Shown piece by piece: positions 23,239 to 34,649 of a stretch of 64,000 bases of DNA. Both the position numbers and the translations under genes were made by a program. Numbering within the stretch: the first letter of the stretch is position 1; each line of letters starts with the position of its first letter. This stretch comes from Glutamicibacter uratoxydans (lineage in GTDB: Bacteria > Actinomycetota > Actinomycetes > Actinomycetales > Micrococcaceae), in assembly GCF_006539925.1 (NCBI RefSeq), contig NZ_BJNY01000010.1:62001-126000 (forward strand), read 5' to 3'. A model generated the notes under the pieces. It saw only the letters and a list, made by a program, of their open reading frames with translations. It ran no database searches and had not been told where the DNA came from.

Positions 23239-24177
23239 ATGTCTTCAGACCTGGCTTCGCGAAGCTGGTCAGACAAGCTGCCGACGACGGTCACCCGCCT
23301 CGTTCACGGCCTGGCCATCGCCTCTCTGATCTCGCAGATCGGCATCATCGTCACCGGCGGTGCAGTGCGCCTGACCAAGTCCGGCCTCGGCTGCTCCAAC
23401 TGGCCCAATTGTGTCCCGGGCTCGATGACCCCGGTTCCTGAAATGGGCATCCACGGCATCATCGAGTTCGGCAACCGCACGCTGACCTTCGTCCTGCTGA
23501 TCATTGCGATCGCTTTCCTCATGGCCATCTGGAACATGCGCTCCAGCCACAAGACCCTCTTCACCCTGGGCCTAGTCCTGCTGGCAGGCATCCCAGCGCA
23601 GGGCGTCATCGGCGGCATCACCGTCTGGACCAAGCTGAACCCTTGGGTTGTCTCCCTGCACTTCCTGCTGTCTGGAGCGCTGGTCATCCTTGCAACGCTG
23701 CTGGTCAACCGCACCGGCGCGGAACTGAAGAAGCAGCAGGCTGAGCCCACCTCCAAGAACATCCGGGTCGTGGCCTACGCCATCTGGATCCTGTCGATGA
23801 TCGCGGTCATCCTGGGCACCGTCGTCACCGGCACCGGACCCCATGCAGGCGACGCCAACGCGCCTCGCCACATGTTCGACACCCTGCTGGTCACTCGCAT
23901 GCACGCGGCGCCGGTGTACATGCTGGTCCTGGCGACGATTGCGCTGGTCATCCTTGCCCGCAAGGCTGGCGGCAATGCACGACTGCGCACCTCGATCTGG
24001 TGGATGGTTGCGGTGATCCTGTTGCAGGCGGCCATCGGCTACACCCAGCACTTCACCGGCCTGCCAATCCTGCTGGTCCTCTTCCACATGCTTGGCGCAA
24101 GCCTGCTGCTGGCCTCGACCACTGACGTCTGGGACCGGGCGGTGCTTCTGCCGAAGTATCAGACGATTTCACGCTAG
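23239..24177 (+). CDS. ctaA: Heme A synthase CtaA (COX15 family), copy 1
   Basis: Polytopic membrane protein of 312 residues with eight predicted segments. It oxidises heme O to heme A for aa3-type cytochrome oxidase. The four heme-ligand histidines of the family are present: His72 in GIHGIIEFGNR, His141 in VVSLHFLL, His222 in RMHAAPVY and His283 in LFHMLGAS. The extracellular cysteine pair Cys52/Cys58 is in GLGCSNWPNC. A GGGAGA ribosome site precedes the ATG. CtaB, the preceding enzyme in the pathway, is encoded 1.5 kb away on the other strand. A paralogue is at 51352-52293. Confidence 0.94.
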   Translation: MSSDLASRSWSDKLPTTVTRLVHGLAIASLISQIGIIVTGGAVRLTKSGLGCSNWPNCVPGSMTPVPEMGIHGIIEFGNRTLTFVLLIIAIAFLMAIWNMRSSHKTLFTLGLVLLAGIPAQGVIGGITVWTKLNPWVVSLHFLLSGALVILATLLVNRTGAELKKQQAEPTSKNIRVVAYAIWILSMIAVILGTVVTGTGPHAGDANAPRHMFDTLLVTRMHAAPVYMLVLATIALVILARKAGGNARLRTSIWWMVAVILLQAAIGYTQHFTGLPILLVLFHMLGASLLLASTTDVWDRAVLLPKYQTISR

Positions 24178-24193
24178 CCGCTAGCGCCTCAGT

Positions 24194-24227
24194 TGAATGC
24201 CCCTTGCCTTTTGGCAAGGGGCATTCA
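24194..24227 (+). terminator. Terminator after ctaA
   Basis: Perfect 15-bp stem TGAATGCCCCTTGCC / GGCAAGGGGCATTCA with a TTTT loop, 17 bp after the ctaA stop and just before the end of the converging membrane-protein gene. It may act in both directions. Confidence 0.8.
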
Positions 24228-24236
24228 GCTTTCTAG

Positions 24237-25202
24237 CTAGTTTTTGCGATAGAGCCACCGCACAGGGTTCAGCCACAACACCCCGACCAGGCCCAGGAAA
24301 AGGTAGATTGCACCGGCCAGCCAGACCGCCAGCACCATCATCCCCATGCTGAATACCGACATCGCCAACAGCAGCACACCGATCACCAGCAGTGCAGCAT
24401 GCGCCGCCTTCCAGTTCAGCGCAACGCCCACGCCGCACAGACCAAGCACCGCCGCAATCGGAACCGAGAAACCGTCGCCCACAGCTGCCCCGGACACCAT
24501 TCCAGCAATTAGCATCGCCGGAGCGAGCAGCACCACGAGCGCGGCCAGCAGCCGCCAGCCAAGGGAAATCTGCTTGACGCGCCGCTCGGGGTTCCTGTTG
24601 GCTGCTCCTGCTGCCACCATCAGCCAGCCCACCAGCACCAGCGGCAGGTAGAAGACTCCAAGGTTCAGCCCCAGTAGGAAGATGGCGGCCGAAAGAACCA
24701 GGGCCGCCAGAACCCTGTATACCTGTCCTTTGCCCAAAGGAATCACAGCGCCAACGACGACCAGAGCAGTTGGAATCATGAACAACAGCATGAGCCCTGC
24801 ACCGAAATCCGCGCTCATGCCATAGTTGATCCATGAGCTCGGCAGCCAATCAGGCCACACCTCTTCCAACCCGGTGGACGGGTATAGCCATGTATCAACA
24901 GCGGCCGCGAGCAAGCCGACGAACACCGCAGCGATACCCAGAGCCTTGAGCCGGTAGCGAGCATCCGCTCCTGATACCTTCTCCTCGCCGACGGATTCGC
25001 TCATCATTCCCGCGATGTCCTTAACGGACCCCAGAGCATCAATGATCTGGGCATCGGTGCGCCCCTCCCCGCGGGCTTCATCGATATGCTCGGCAACATC
25101 GGCAAGTACCGCCTGGCGCTGTGCGGCTGGCAAGTTGCGCAGTTCCGAATCCAGTTCTTCCAAGTACCGGGCAACCAGCGACTGCTTCTTCGGCTTACGC
25201 AT
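24237..25202 (-). CDS. HAAS (DUF1700-like) domain membrane protein
   Basis: Protein of 321 residues. The N-terminal soluble HAAS-type helical domain (about residues 1-80: LVARYLEELDSELRNLPAAQ, then VADVAEHIDEA and IIDALGSV) is followed by eight or nine hydrophobic segments. ATG 25202 is chosen over 25244 because of the GGAGG site upstream and because it overlaps the padR stop by eight bases. HAAS-domain proteins are typically encoded next to PadR regulators and are thought to sense or signal at the membrane. Function unknown. Confidence 0.82.
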   Translation of the reverse strand: MRKPKKQSLVARYLEELDSELRNLPAAQRQAVLADVAEHIDEARGEGRTDAQIIDALGSVKDIAGMMSESVGEEKVSGADARYRLKALGIAAVFVGLLAAAVDTWLYPSTGLEEVWPDWLPSSWINYGMSADFGAGLMLLFMIPTALVVVGAVIPLGKGQVYRVLAALVLSAAIFLLGLNLGVFYLPLVLVGWLMVAAGAANRNPERRVKQISLGWRLLAALVVLLAPAMLIAGMVSGAAVGDGFSVPIAAVLGLCGVGVALNWKAAHAALLVIGVLLLAMSVFSMGMMVLAVWLAGAIYLFLGLVGVLWLNPVRWLYRKN

Positions 25203-25536
25203 GTTGATCCTCCAATAGTTCTTGCACTTGTCCAGAAATCTCATTCCACACTGTCGCGAATTGAGCCAGCTGCTCGGACCCGCGTTGGGTGATTTCGTAG
25301 TACTTCCTCCGGCGCCCGCTGTCGCCGCCTTCCCATCGTGTGTCGACCAGGCCGGCGGCTTTCAGCCGAGCCAGCAGCGGATAGAGGCTGCCTTCACTGG
25401 CCGTCAGATTCCGTTCAACCAAGGCTTCAGCGAGTTCCAAGCCGTACATTTCGCGTTGGGCAAGCATTGCCAGCACGCAGTACTCCAACACTCCCTTGCG
25501 TATATTCGTCGCAATTTTCTCGCCCGATTCGTCCAT
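25195..25536 (-). CDS. PadR family transcriptional regulator
   Basis: Winged-helix regulator of 113 residues. The PadR core is clear: KGVLEYCVLAMLAQREMYGL, ASEGSLYPLLARLKAAGLV, and GRRRKYYEITQRGSEQL with the wing. The short C-terminus is as in subfamily 2. It overlaps the HAAS membrane-protein gene downstream by eight bases, the standard PadR-HAAS arrangement. It probably represses its own two-gene operon. Confidence 0.92.
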   Translation of the reverse strand: MDESGEKIATNIRKGVLEYCVLAMLAQREMYGLELAEALVERNLTASEGSLYPLLARLKAAGLVDTRWEGGDSGRRRKYYEITQRGSEQLAQFATVWNEISGQVQELLEDQHA

Positions 25537-25626
25537 GTCAACAACTTATCTTGCATAACAAGACTTGTCTAGCAAGACTTGCGGCTATTGCCCCATTCAA
25601 GCTCGTTCCAGCGGCCAGGAGGCACG

Positions 25627-25671
25627 AAAAAACCTCGGCTGCAGATCCCCTTGGAGGTTCTGCAGCCGAGG
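25627..25671 (-). terminator. Terminator of ctaB
   Basis: Stem CCTCGGCTGCAGA (25633-25645) / TCTGCAGCCGAGG (25659-25671), 13 perfect pairs, followed on the minus strand by TTTTTT. It lies 23 bp after the ctaB stop. Confidence 0.88.
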
Positions 25672-25693
25672 CTTTACAGGTATGAGCCCTACC

Positions 25694-26671
25694 TTATGGA
25701 AGCAGCGGGCTTCCTACGAACGGATCAATGGCCAGCGCCAAGAAGACGATCGACAGGTAGGTGATCGAGATGTGGAAGACCTTCATGGCCTTGCGGTTCA
25801 CTTCGGCAGGCTTATGGTCGGCCTGCGCCTCGCGGTAGAGCACGTGGGATTCGTACACGAACCAGAGTCCAGCCACGCCCGCTACAACGGTATAGACGAT
25901 GCCCGCCCCGCCCAGCGGGACCAGCAGCAGCGAACAAACGACGGTGGCCCATGCGTAGAGCACCACCTGCACCGAGACGCGCCGCGCGTTGGCGATCGCA
26001 CCGAGCATCGGCACCGAGGCCGCGTTGTAGTCGTCCGCATACTTCATGGACAGCGGCCAGTAGTGCGGAGGGGTCCAAAGGAAGATGACCAGGAACAGGA
26101 TGACAGCTGGCCACTCGATAGTTTCCTTGACCGCAGCCCAAGCGATCAGCACTGGCATGCAGCCCGCGATTCCACCCCACACGATGTTCTGGGCGGTGCG
26201 GCGCTTGAGGATCAACGTATAGAACACGACGTACAGCAGGATCGCCGCAAGACCCAGTGCAGTAGTCAATGGGTTCGTCCCGAACCAGAAGACCACCAGG
26301 GACGCGATTGCCAGCGCCCAGGAGAAGACCAGCGCTTCCTTCGGGGTCAGGTCGCCGGTCACCAGCGGACGGCCCTTGGTGCGCTTCATCAGCTTGTCCA
26401 TATCGCGGTCGATATAGCAGTTGAAGGCACCAGAAGCACCAGCGGCCATAGCACCACCAACAATGGTGGAGATCATGAGCCACACCGACGGGAAACCGCG
26501 TTCGGCGAAGATCATGGTGGGAAGGGTGCTCACCAGCAACAGTTCAACAACGCGAGGCTTGGTCAGTGCGAGATACGCACTAGCCTTGCGGTTGATGAAG
26601 GCGCCGAGAGCCTCTTCAGGCTGGCGCGATGCGCGTGGCACTGAGGTGCCAACGACACTTTGAGTCTTCAA
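25694..26671 (-). CDS. ctaB: Heme O synthase (protoheme IX farnesyltransferase) CtaB
   Basis: UbiA-family prenyltransferase of 325 residues with about nine membrane segments. It adds a farnesyl group to heme B to make heme O, the substrate of CtaA. The first Asp-rich motif reads [20 protein letters not shown] and the second is in [20 protein letters not shown], both diagnostic. The only start that gives the full N-terminus is TTG at 26671, without a strong ribosome site. The gene is monocistronic and diverges from tkt. Confidence 0.94.
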   Translation of the reverse strand: MKTQSVVGTSVPRASRQPEEALGAFINRKASAYLALTKPRVVELLLVSTLPTMIFAERGFPSVWLMISTIVGGAMAAGASGAFNCYIDRDMDKLMKRTKGRPLVTGDLTPKEALVFSWALAIASLVVFWFGTNPLTTALGLAAILLYVVFYTLILKRRTAQNIVWGGIAGCMPVLIAWAAVKETIEWPAVILFLVIFLWTPPHYWPLSMKYADDYNAASVPMLGAIANARRVSVQVVLYAWATVVCSLLLVPLGGAGIVYTVVAGVAGLWFVYESHVLYREAQADHKPAEVNRKAMKVFHISITYLSIVFLALAIDPFVGSPLLP

Positions 26672-27363
26672 TTAAACGCACTCAGTTCTTCACGGGTACA
26701 AGGACAGACACAACTTATTCTACGACGAATAGAAATTGAATGAAACTCTCCGCGGGAAGAACATCTGCGAATATCTAGTGATTTCAGTCAACTTAAAGCC
26801 TCATCCACATCCGCCGTACGTACGCCATTGACTCAATGCGAAGCCGACAACTGTCCACCATTCGAACGCCATTTCAGCATGCACAGAACCAACCTCAGCA
26901 CTGTGTTCAGCGACACCAGCTTCAGCCGCTGACCTTCAGCATTGGTCCAGGCAGGCCCGAAAAGCACGCCTGAGCAGATTCTTTGAACTGCCAACCTAAT
27001 GTCGTCTAAACAATGATTGCAATCTGTAGAGGAGGTATCTACAAAAACTAAAGCTAGTACGTACCCAGCATGCAAAAGTTCCAGAACTTCGCCGCCTGCC
27101 CGCAACCCAGCAGCCGTCGCGCACCATGAACCGGGGCAGCTGGTTGCCCAGTCTCAACTCATGAATTCCAAGGCCGCGAATCTTCTGATGTCATGTTGCT
27201 TAACCCGCGCATCACAGGGCGGTTTCGCGATAGAGTTGATCTTGATTGCGCCGTCGCGAACCATGACCCCTTAAGCTCGAGCACCGGGTACATAGGACCG
27301 ACGGCGTATTGCGTGTCAGCGGGAGACATCTCCCGTCCAAGCCTGAATGGAAGGAACGCCGCC
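26672..27363. other. Intergenic region between divergent ctaB and tkt
   Basis: No gene supported over about 690 bp. Short frames exist, for example 26833-27105 minus with a TTG start, but have no recognisable domain or ribosome site. It must hold the ctaB and tkt promoters. A GGGAGACATCTCCC palindrome lies close to the tkt start (about 27321-27334). Two GTACGTAC palindromes occur at 26816 and 27057. Confidence 0.5.
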
Positions 27364-29478
<2,115 letters not shown>

Positions 29479-29494
29479 AGGAACTGCTAAGAAC

Positions 29495-30598
29495 ATGAGC
29501 AACCCCAACACTCAGGCCCTGACCGACGCCGGAGTATCCATCTGGCTCGACGACCTCTCCCGCGAACGGCTGACCAGCGGATCGCTGGCGAAGCTGATCG
29601 AGGAGAAGAACGTTGTCGGCGTGACCACCAACCCGTCGATCTTCGCCGCCGCCCTGTCCAACGCCGAGGTCTACGGCGAAGCCATCGCCGCCCAGCGCCA
29701 CAACTCGGTGGAAGCTGCCATCACGGAAATCACCTGCGATGACGTGGCAGCAGCCTGCGACCTGTTCAAGGGCATCTACGACGCTTCCGGCGGCGTGGAC
29801 GGCCGCGTCTCCATCGAGGTGGACCCGCGCGCTGCCCACGAAACCGCTGACACCATCTCCCAGGCCAAAGAACTGTACCAGCGCGTTGACCGCGAGAATG
29901 TGCTGATCAAGATCCCTGCCACCAAGGCGGGACTTGAGGCGATCACCGAGACCATCGCCGAGGGCATCAGCGTCAACGTCACCCTGATCTTCTCCCTTGA
30001 GCGCTACCGCGAAGTGGTCAATGCCTACCTGCTGGGCCTGGAGAAGGCCCACGCCAAGGGCCTTGACCTGTCCAAGATCCATTCGGTGGCCTCCTTCTTC
30101 GTCTCCCGCGTAGACACCGAAATCGACAAGCGCCTGGACGCCATCGGCACCGAGGCAGCCGCCGCGGTGCGCGGCCAGGCAGGCGTGGCCAACGCGCGCC
30201 TCGCCTACCAGATCTTCGAGGAGTCCTTCAGCGCGGTGCGCTTCGAGGTGCTTAGCGCCGCCGGCGCCCACGTGCAGCGCCCGCTGTGGGCCTCGACCGG
30301 CGTGAAGGATCCTGCCTACCCGGCCACCCTGTATGTCACCGAGCTGGCAGCCCCGAACACCGTGAACACCATGCCTGAAAAGACCCTGGACGCCACCGCC
30401 GCCGAGGCACAGGTTCGCGGCAACGCGATCGCCGGCAGCTACGATGCAGCCAACCGCGTGCTGGACAAGCTGGCCGCACTGGGGATCGACTACAACGAGA
30501 TCGTCGACCTGCTCGAGGTCGAAGGCGTTGCAAAGTTTGAAGATGCATGGAACGAACTGCTCGAAGACATGGCAGTGGCTCTGAAGGGAGCAAAGTAG
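29495..30598 (+). CDS. tal: Transaldolase
   Basis: Class I aldolase-like enzyme of 367 residues, transferring a dihydroxyacetone unit in the pentose phosphate pathway. The N-terminal [14 protein letters not shown] and the Schiff-base Lys139 in [15 protein letters not shown] are conserved. The length fits the longer actinobacterial transaldolases. It starts 16 bp after tkt, and its stop directly abuts the pgi start codon. Confidence 0.96.
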   Translation: MSNPNTQALTDAGVSIWLDDLSRERLTSGSLAKLIEEKNVVGVTTNPSIFAAALSNAEVYGEAIAAQRHNSVEAAITEITCDDVAAACDLFKGIYDASGGVDGRVSIEVDPRAAHETADTISQAKELYQRVDRENVLIKIPATKAGLEAITETIAEGISVNVTLIFSLERYREVVNAYLLGLEKAHAKGLDLSKIHSVASFFVSRVDTEIDKRLDAIGTEAAAAVRGQAGVANARLAYQIFEESFSAVRFEVLSAAGAHVQRPLWASTGVKDPAYPATLYVTELAAPNTVNTMPEKTLDATAAEAQVRGNAIAGSYDAANRVLDKLAALGIDYNEIVDLLEVEGVAKFEDAWNELLEDMAVALKGAK

Positions 30599-32179
30599 AT
30601 GGAATTGGGTCTCGTCACCTCCGGTGATGCCCTCGCCTTTGTCGATGCGCAGCTGCCAGGGCTGATCGACGCCAAGATCGGCAGCCGCATCGCGGCGGAA
30701 GATCCCACGATCTGGGGTCCCGCGGCACAGGCAGAGTCCTCCATCCGCCTCGGCTGGGTCAACCCCTTTGACGCGGCGGACAAGCTCATCCCCGCCATCC
30801 AGGCGCTGCGCGACGAGCTGGTCGACGAAGGCCTGACCCGCATCGTGCTGTGCGGCATGGGCGGCTCCTCCCTGGCCCCGGAGGTCATCTGCGCGCATGA
30901 CGAGGTGGATCTGGTCATCTGCGACACCACCGATCCGGCGATGCTCGCGCCGATCATCAACACCGATCTTGAGCACACCGTCGTAGTCGTGGCTTCCAAG
31001 TCCGGTTCCACCGTGGAAACCGACTCGCAGCGCCGCGCGTTCACCGCCGCATTCCAGGCCGCGGGCATTGACCCGGCCACCCGCCTGGTCCTGGTCACCG
31101 ATCCGGGTTCCCCGATGGACAACCCTCAGGGCGTGCGCGCGGTGTTCAACGCGGATCCGAACGTCGGCGGGCGCTACTCCGCACTGACCGCCTTCGGCCT
31201 GGTGCCTTCCGGCCTGGCCGGCGCGGACATCGAAGCGCTGGTGGAAGAGGCAGGCCTGCTGCACGACGTGCTCAACGTGGACGACGAGGACAACCTTGCG
31301 CTGCACCTGGGCGCCGCCATGGCCACCACCGGCCGCGACAAGCTGGTCATCGCCGGCGTGGGCGACGCACTGCCGGGCTTCGGGGACTGGGCCGAACAGC
31401 TCATCGCCGAATCCACCGGCAAGGAATCCAAGGGAGTGCTGCCGGTCGTGGCCCACGTGGGCGCGCCGGAGCTGAACTCCGTGGCCGCCGACGTGCTGCC
31501 GCTGTACATCTACGACGAACTGCCCGAGCAGATCGACGAAGACGCCACCGCGGTGCACTTCAGCGCGCCGCTGGGCACCAGCTTCATGATCTTCGAGTAC
31601 GCCACCGCCGTGGCAGGCTACCTGCTGGGCATCAGCCCCTTCGACCAGCCGGATGTGGAGGCCGCCAAGGTGGCAGCCCGCTCGCTGCTCGACGCGCCGG
31701 CCGCCGCCGCCCCGGATGCAGTGGACGGAACCGTCCAGCTGTTCGGCACCACCGCCGACACCCTGGCAGGCGCCCTGGAGGAGCTGACCGGCAAGCTGGG
31801 CCAGGACGGCTACCTTGCCATCCAGGCCTACCTGAACCGCAACGAAGACACCGCACTGCTGGCGCTGCGCGACGAGCTCGCGGCGAAGACCGGGCGCCCG
31901 GTCACCTTCGGCTGGGGCCCGCGCTTCCTGCACTCCACCGGCCAGTACCACAAGGGCGGCCCGGCTCAGGGCGTGTTCCTGCAGGTCACCGCCGAGCACC
32001 CGGCGGCCGAGGATGTACAAATCCCGGGCCGCCCGTACAGCTTCGGCGGGCTGATCACCGCGCAGGCCATCGGCGATGCCGGCGTGCTCTCCGATGCGGC
32101 GCACAACCGCCCGGTGCTGCGCGTGAACCTCACCGACCGCAAGGCCGGAATCGCAGCCCTGCTAGAGGCAGCGAAGTAG
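30599..32179 (+). CDS. pgi: Glucose-6-phosphate isomerase (operon type)
   Basis: Protein of 526 residues with two SIS domains, interconverting glucose-6-phosphate and fructose-6-phosphate. Seen: VLCGMGGSSLAPEVI in the first sugar-binding region, ASKSGSTVET (phosphate loop), GGRYSALTAFGLVPSGL, and near the end FTGQYHKGG-like HSTGQYHKGGP. It belongs to the divergent Pgi group found in tkt-tal operons of actinobacteria and cyanobacteria. The start codon follows the tal stop without a gap. Placing it here lets fructose-6-phosphate cycle back into the oxidative branch. Confidence 0.9.
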   Translation: MELGLVTSGDALAFVDAQLPGLIDAKIGSRIAAEDPTIWGPAAQAESSIRLGWVNPFDAADKLIPAIQALRDELVDEGLTRIVLCGMGGSSLAPEVICAHDEVDLVICDTTDPAMLAPIINTDLEHTVVVVASKSGSTVETDSQRRAFTAAFQAAGIDPATRLVLVTDPGSPMDNPQGVRAVFNADPNVGGRYSALTAFGLVPSGLAGADIEALVEEAGLLHDVLNVDDEDNLALHLGAAMATTGRDKLVIAGVGDALPGFGDWAEQLIAESTGKESKGVLPVVAHVGAPELNSVAADVLPLYIYDELPEQIDEDATAVHFSAPLGTSFMIFEYATAVAGYLLGISPFDQPDVEAAKVAARSLLDAPAAAAPDAVDGTVQLFGTTADTLAGALEELTGKLGQDGYLAIQAYLNRNEDTALLALRDELAAKTGRPVTFGWGPRFLHSTGQYHKGGPAQGVFLQVTAEHPAAEDVQIPGRPYSFGGLITAQAIGDAGVLSDAAHNRPVLRVNLTDRKAGIAALLEAAK

Positions 32180-32190
32180 AGTAAGGAACC

Positions 32191-33711
32191 ATGAGCAATC
32201 CACTACGCGACGCCCGCGACCGGCGGCTTAACCGCATTGCCGGTCCGGGCGCGCTGGTGTTCTTCGGAATCACCGGCGACCTTGCCCGCAAAAAGCTGAT
32301 GCCGGCGGTCTACGACCTTGCCAGCCGCGGCCTGCTGCCCCCGAATTTTGCCATCGTCGGCTTTGGCCGCCGCGACTGGAGCGCCGAGGACTTTGCGGCG
32401 CAGGCGCGCGAATGGATCCTTGCCAGCTCCCGCACCCCGTTCAACGAAACGGTGTTCACCCAGCTGGCCTCCGGCATGCGCTTCATCTCCGGCGCCTTTG
32501 ACGACGACGCCGCCTACGAGCAGCTCTCGGCCACCCTTGACGAGTTGGCCGAGACCCGCTCCACCGGACGCAACCACGCCTTCTACCTCTCGATCCCGCC
32601 CAGCTGGTTCGACGTGGTCTGCGAGAAGCTCTCCGAGCACAAGCTGGCCAACGACGCGAACCCCGGCTGGGAGCGCGTGGTCATCGAAAAGCCCTTCGGC
32701 CACGACCTGGCCAGCGCCCGCGAGCTGAACGCGATCGTCGAATCCGTCTTCCCGCCCGACTCGGTGTTCCGCATCGACCACTACTTGGGCAAGGAAACGG
32801 TGCAGAACCTGCTGGCGCTGCGCTTCGGCAACCAGATGTTCGAGCCGCTGTGGAACAACAAGTACGTGGACCACGTGCAGATCACCATGGCGGAAGACAT
32901 CGGCATCGGCGGCCGCGCCAGCTACTACGACGGCGTGGGCGCGGCCCGCGACGTCATCCAGAACCACCTGCTGCAGCTGCTGGCGCTGACCGCCATGGAG
33001 GAGCCCATCTCCTTCAACGCGGACCACCTGCGCAGCGAGAAGGAAAAGGTGCTCGCCGCGGTCCAGCTGCCCGAGGACCTGGGGGCCGCCTCAGCCCGCG
33101 GCCAGTACACTTCCGGCTGGCAGGGCGGCGAAGAGGTCGTCGGCTTCCTCGACGAGGAGGGCTTCAACCCCAAGTCCAAGACCGAAACCTATGCCGCGGT
33201 GCGGCTGAACATCAACACCCGCCGCTGGTCAGGCGTGCCCTTCTACCTGCGCGCAGGCAAGCGCTTGGGACGGCGCGTCACCGAGATCGCGGTGGTGTTC
33301 AAGAAGGCGCCGAACCTGCTGTTCACCGACCACAAGGACGACGAGTTCGGGCAGAACGCGTTTGTGATTCGCGTGCAGCCCGACGAAGGCGCGACCATCC
33401 GCTTCTCCTCCAAGGTGCCGGGCACTCAGATGGAGATCCGCGATGTCACCATGGACTTCGGCTACGGCAACGCCTTCACCGAGTCCTCCCCCGAGGCCTA
33501 CGAGCGCCTGATCCTCGACGTGCTGCTGGGCGAACCGCCGCTGTTCCCCCGCCATGAAGAGGTCGAGCAGTCATGGCGCATCCTGGATCCCTTCGAGGAG
33601 TACTGGGCAGCGCTGCCCACGCAGCCCGAGCCCTATGCACCGGGTTCCTGGGGTCCGGCCAGCAGCGACGAGCTGATGGCCAAAGACGGAAGGACGTGGC
33701 GACGCCCATGA
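32191..33711 (+). CDS. zwf: Glucose-6-phosphate 1-dehydrogenase
   Basis: Enzyme of 506 residues making 6-phosphogluconolactone and NADPH, the entry of the oxidative pentose phosphate branch. The dinucleotide-binding GITGDLARKKLMPAVYDL is near the N-terminus; the active-site RIDHYLGKETVQNLL is intact. The C-terminal NADP-structural region is present. The stop overlaps the start of opcA (ATGA at 33708-33711). Confidence 0.97.
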   Translation: MSNPLRDARDRRLNRIAGPGALVFFGITGDLARKKLMPAVYDLASRGLLPPNFAIVGFGRRDWSAEDFAAQAREWILASSRTPFNETVFTQLASGMRFISGAFDDDAAYEQLSATLDELAETRSTGRNHAFYLSIPPSWFDVVCEKLSEHKLANDANPGWERVVIEKPFGHDLASARELNAIVESVFPPDSVFRIDHYLGKETVQNLLALRFGNQMFEPLWNNKYVDHVQITMAEDIGIGGRASYYDGVGAARDVIQNHLLQLLALTAMEEPISFNADHLRSEKEKVLAAVQLPEDLGAASARGQYTSGWQGGEEVVGFLDEEGFNPKSKTETYAAVRLNINTRRWSGVPFYLRAGKRLGRRVTEIAVVFKKAPNLLFTDHKDDEFGQNAFVIRVQPDEGATIRFSSKVPGTQMEIRDVTMDFGYGNAFTESSPEAYERLILDVLLGEPPLFPRHEEVEQSWRILDPFEEYWAALPTQPEPYAPGSWGPASSDELMAKDGRTWRRP

Positions 33712-34649
33712 TGATCGATCTTCCCAACACGACCACTTCCAAGGTCGCCAAGAAGCTACTCTCCTCGCGCCGCACCCACGGCGTGGTGGCGCTCTCCCGC
33801 GTGCTGACCCTGGTGGTCATCACCCGCGAGGGCTTCGCGGAAAGCGCCATCGACGCCGCGAACCTGGCAAGCCGCGAGCACCCCTGCCGCATCATCGTGG
33901 TAGTGCGCGGCTCAGCCCAGAGCGAGAACCGGCTGGACGTGCAGATCCGCGTGGGCGGCGACGCCGGCGCTTCCGAGGTCATCGTCATGCGCACCCACGG
34001 CCCGGACATGGAAGCCGACGAGGCGCTGATCTCGGCCCTGCTGCTGCCCGATGCCCCGATCGTGGCCTGGTGGCCGCACGGCGTGCCGGCCGACCCGTAC
34101 AACACCCCGCTGGGCAAGATCGCCCACCGCCGCATCACCGATTCCGGCGAGATGGAAGATCCCACCGCGGCGCTGTTCAGCCGCATCGCCAGCTACCGTG
34201 CCGGCGACACCGATCTGGCCTGGACCCGCCTGACCCTGTGGCGCGCGCAGCTGGCGAGCATCCTGGATCTGATCGGCACCGAGGGGCTGACCGGCATCAC
34301 TGTGAAGGGCTCGGAGAACTCCCCGTCCACCACGCTGCTGGCCGCCTGGCTGACCATGTGCCTTGAGGTGCCGGTGACCATCGCCGCGGACAAGTCCACC
34401 GGAGGCCTGTCCTCGGTGCGTCTGTCCCGCGAGGGCGGCGACGTGGAACTCTCCCGCCCTTCCGGGGCCGTGGCGCACCTGTACCTTCCGGGCTCCGCAC
34501 CGCAGCGCATCTCGCTGCCACGGCGCTCCGTGGCCGAATGCCTGGCCGAGGAAATGCGCCGCCTGGACGCGGACGACGTGTTCGGCGAGGTCATCACCCG
34601 CGGCCTGGCCCTGACCAACCTGAGGAGCATCCGTTCCAGTGATCGCTAG
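33708..34649 (+). CDS. opcA: Glucose-6-phosphate dehydrogenase assembly protein OpcA
   Basis: Protein of 313 residues of the OpcA family, which in cyanobacteria and actinobacteria binds and activates Zwf. Conserved features: VALSRVLTLVVITREG, HPCRIIVVVRG, LLLPDAPIVAWWPHGVP and the C-terminal LAEEMRRLDADDVFGEVI. Two ATG codons (33708 and 33711) are possible; the first overlaps the zwf stop by four bases. Its 3' end overlaps pgl by 11 bp. Confidence 0.95.
   Translation: MMIDLPNTTTSKVAKKLLSSRRTHGVVALSRVLTLVVITREGFAESAIDAANLASREHPCRIIVVVRGSAQSENRLDVQIRVGGDAGASEVIVMRTHGPDMEADEALISALLLPDAPIVAWWPHGVPADPYNTPLGKIAHRRITDSGEMEDPTAALFSRIASYRAGDTDLAWTRLTLWRAQLASILDLIGTEGLTGITVKGSENSPSTTLLAAWLTMCLEVPVTIAADKSTGGLSSVRLSREGGDVELSRPSGAVAHLYLPGSAPQRISLPRRSVAECLAEEMRRLDADDVFGEVITRGLALTNLRSIRSSDR

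Noticed and set aside
25565-26644. Plus-strand frame of 359 codons opposite ctaB
   Set aside because: Antisense of a clear farnesyltransferase; composition rich in H, R, D, Q typical of shadow frames.
26833-27105. Possible 90-residue gene on the minus strand
   Set aside because: Needs a TTG start, has no ribosome site and no recognisable domain.
27193-27363. Longer transketolase start at 27193
   Set aside because: The extra 57 residues show no transketolase similarity and the GTG at 27364 has a good ribosome site.
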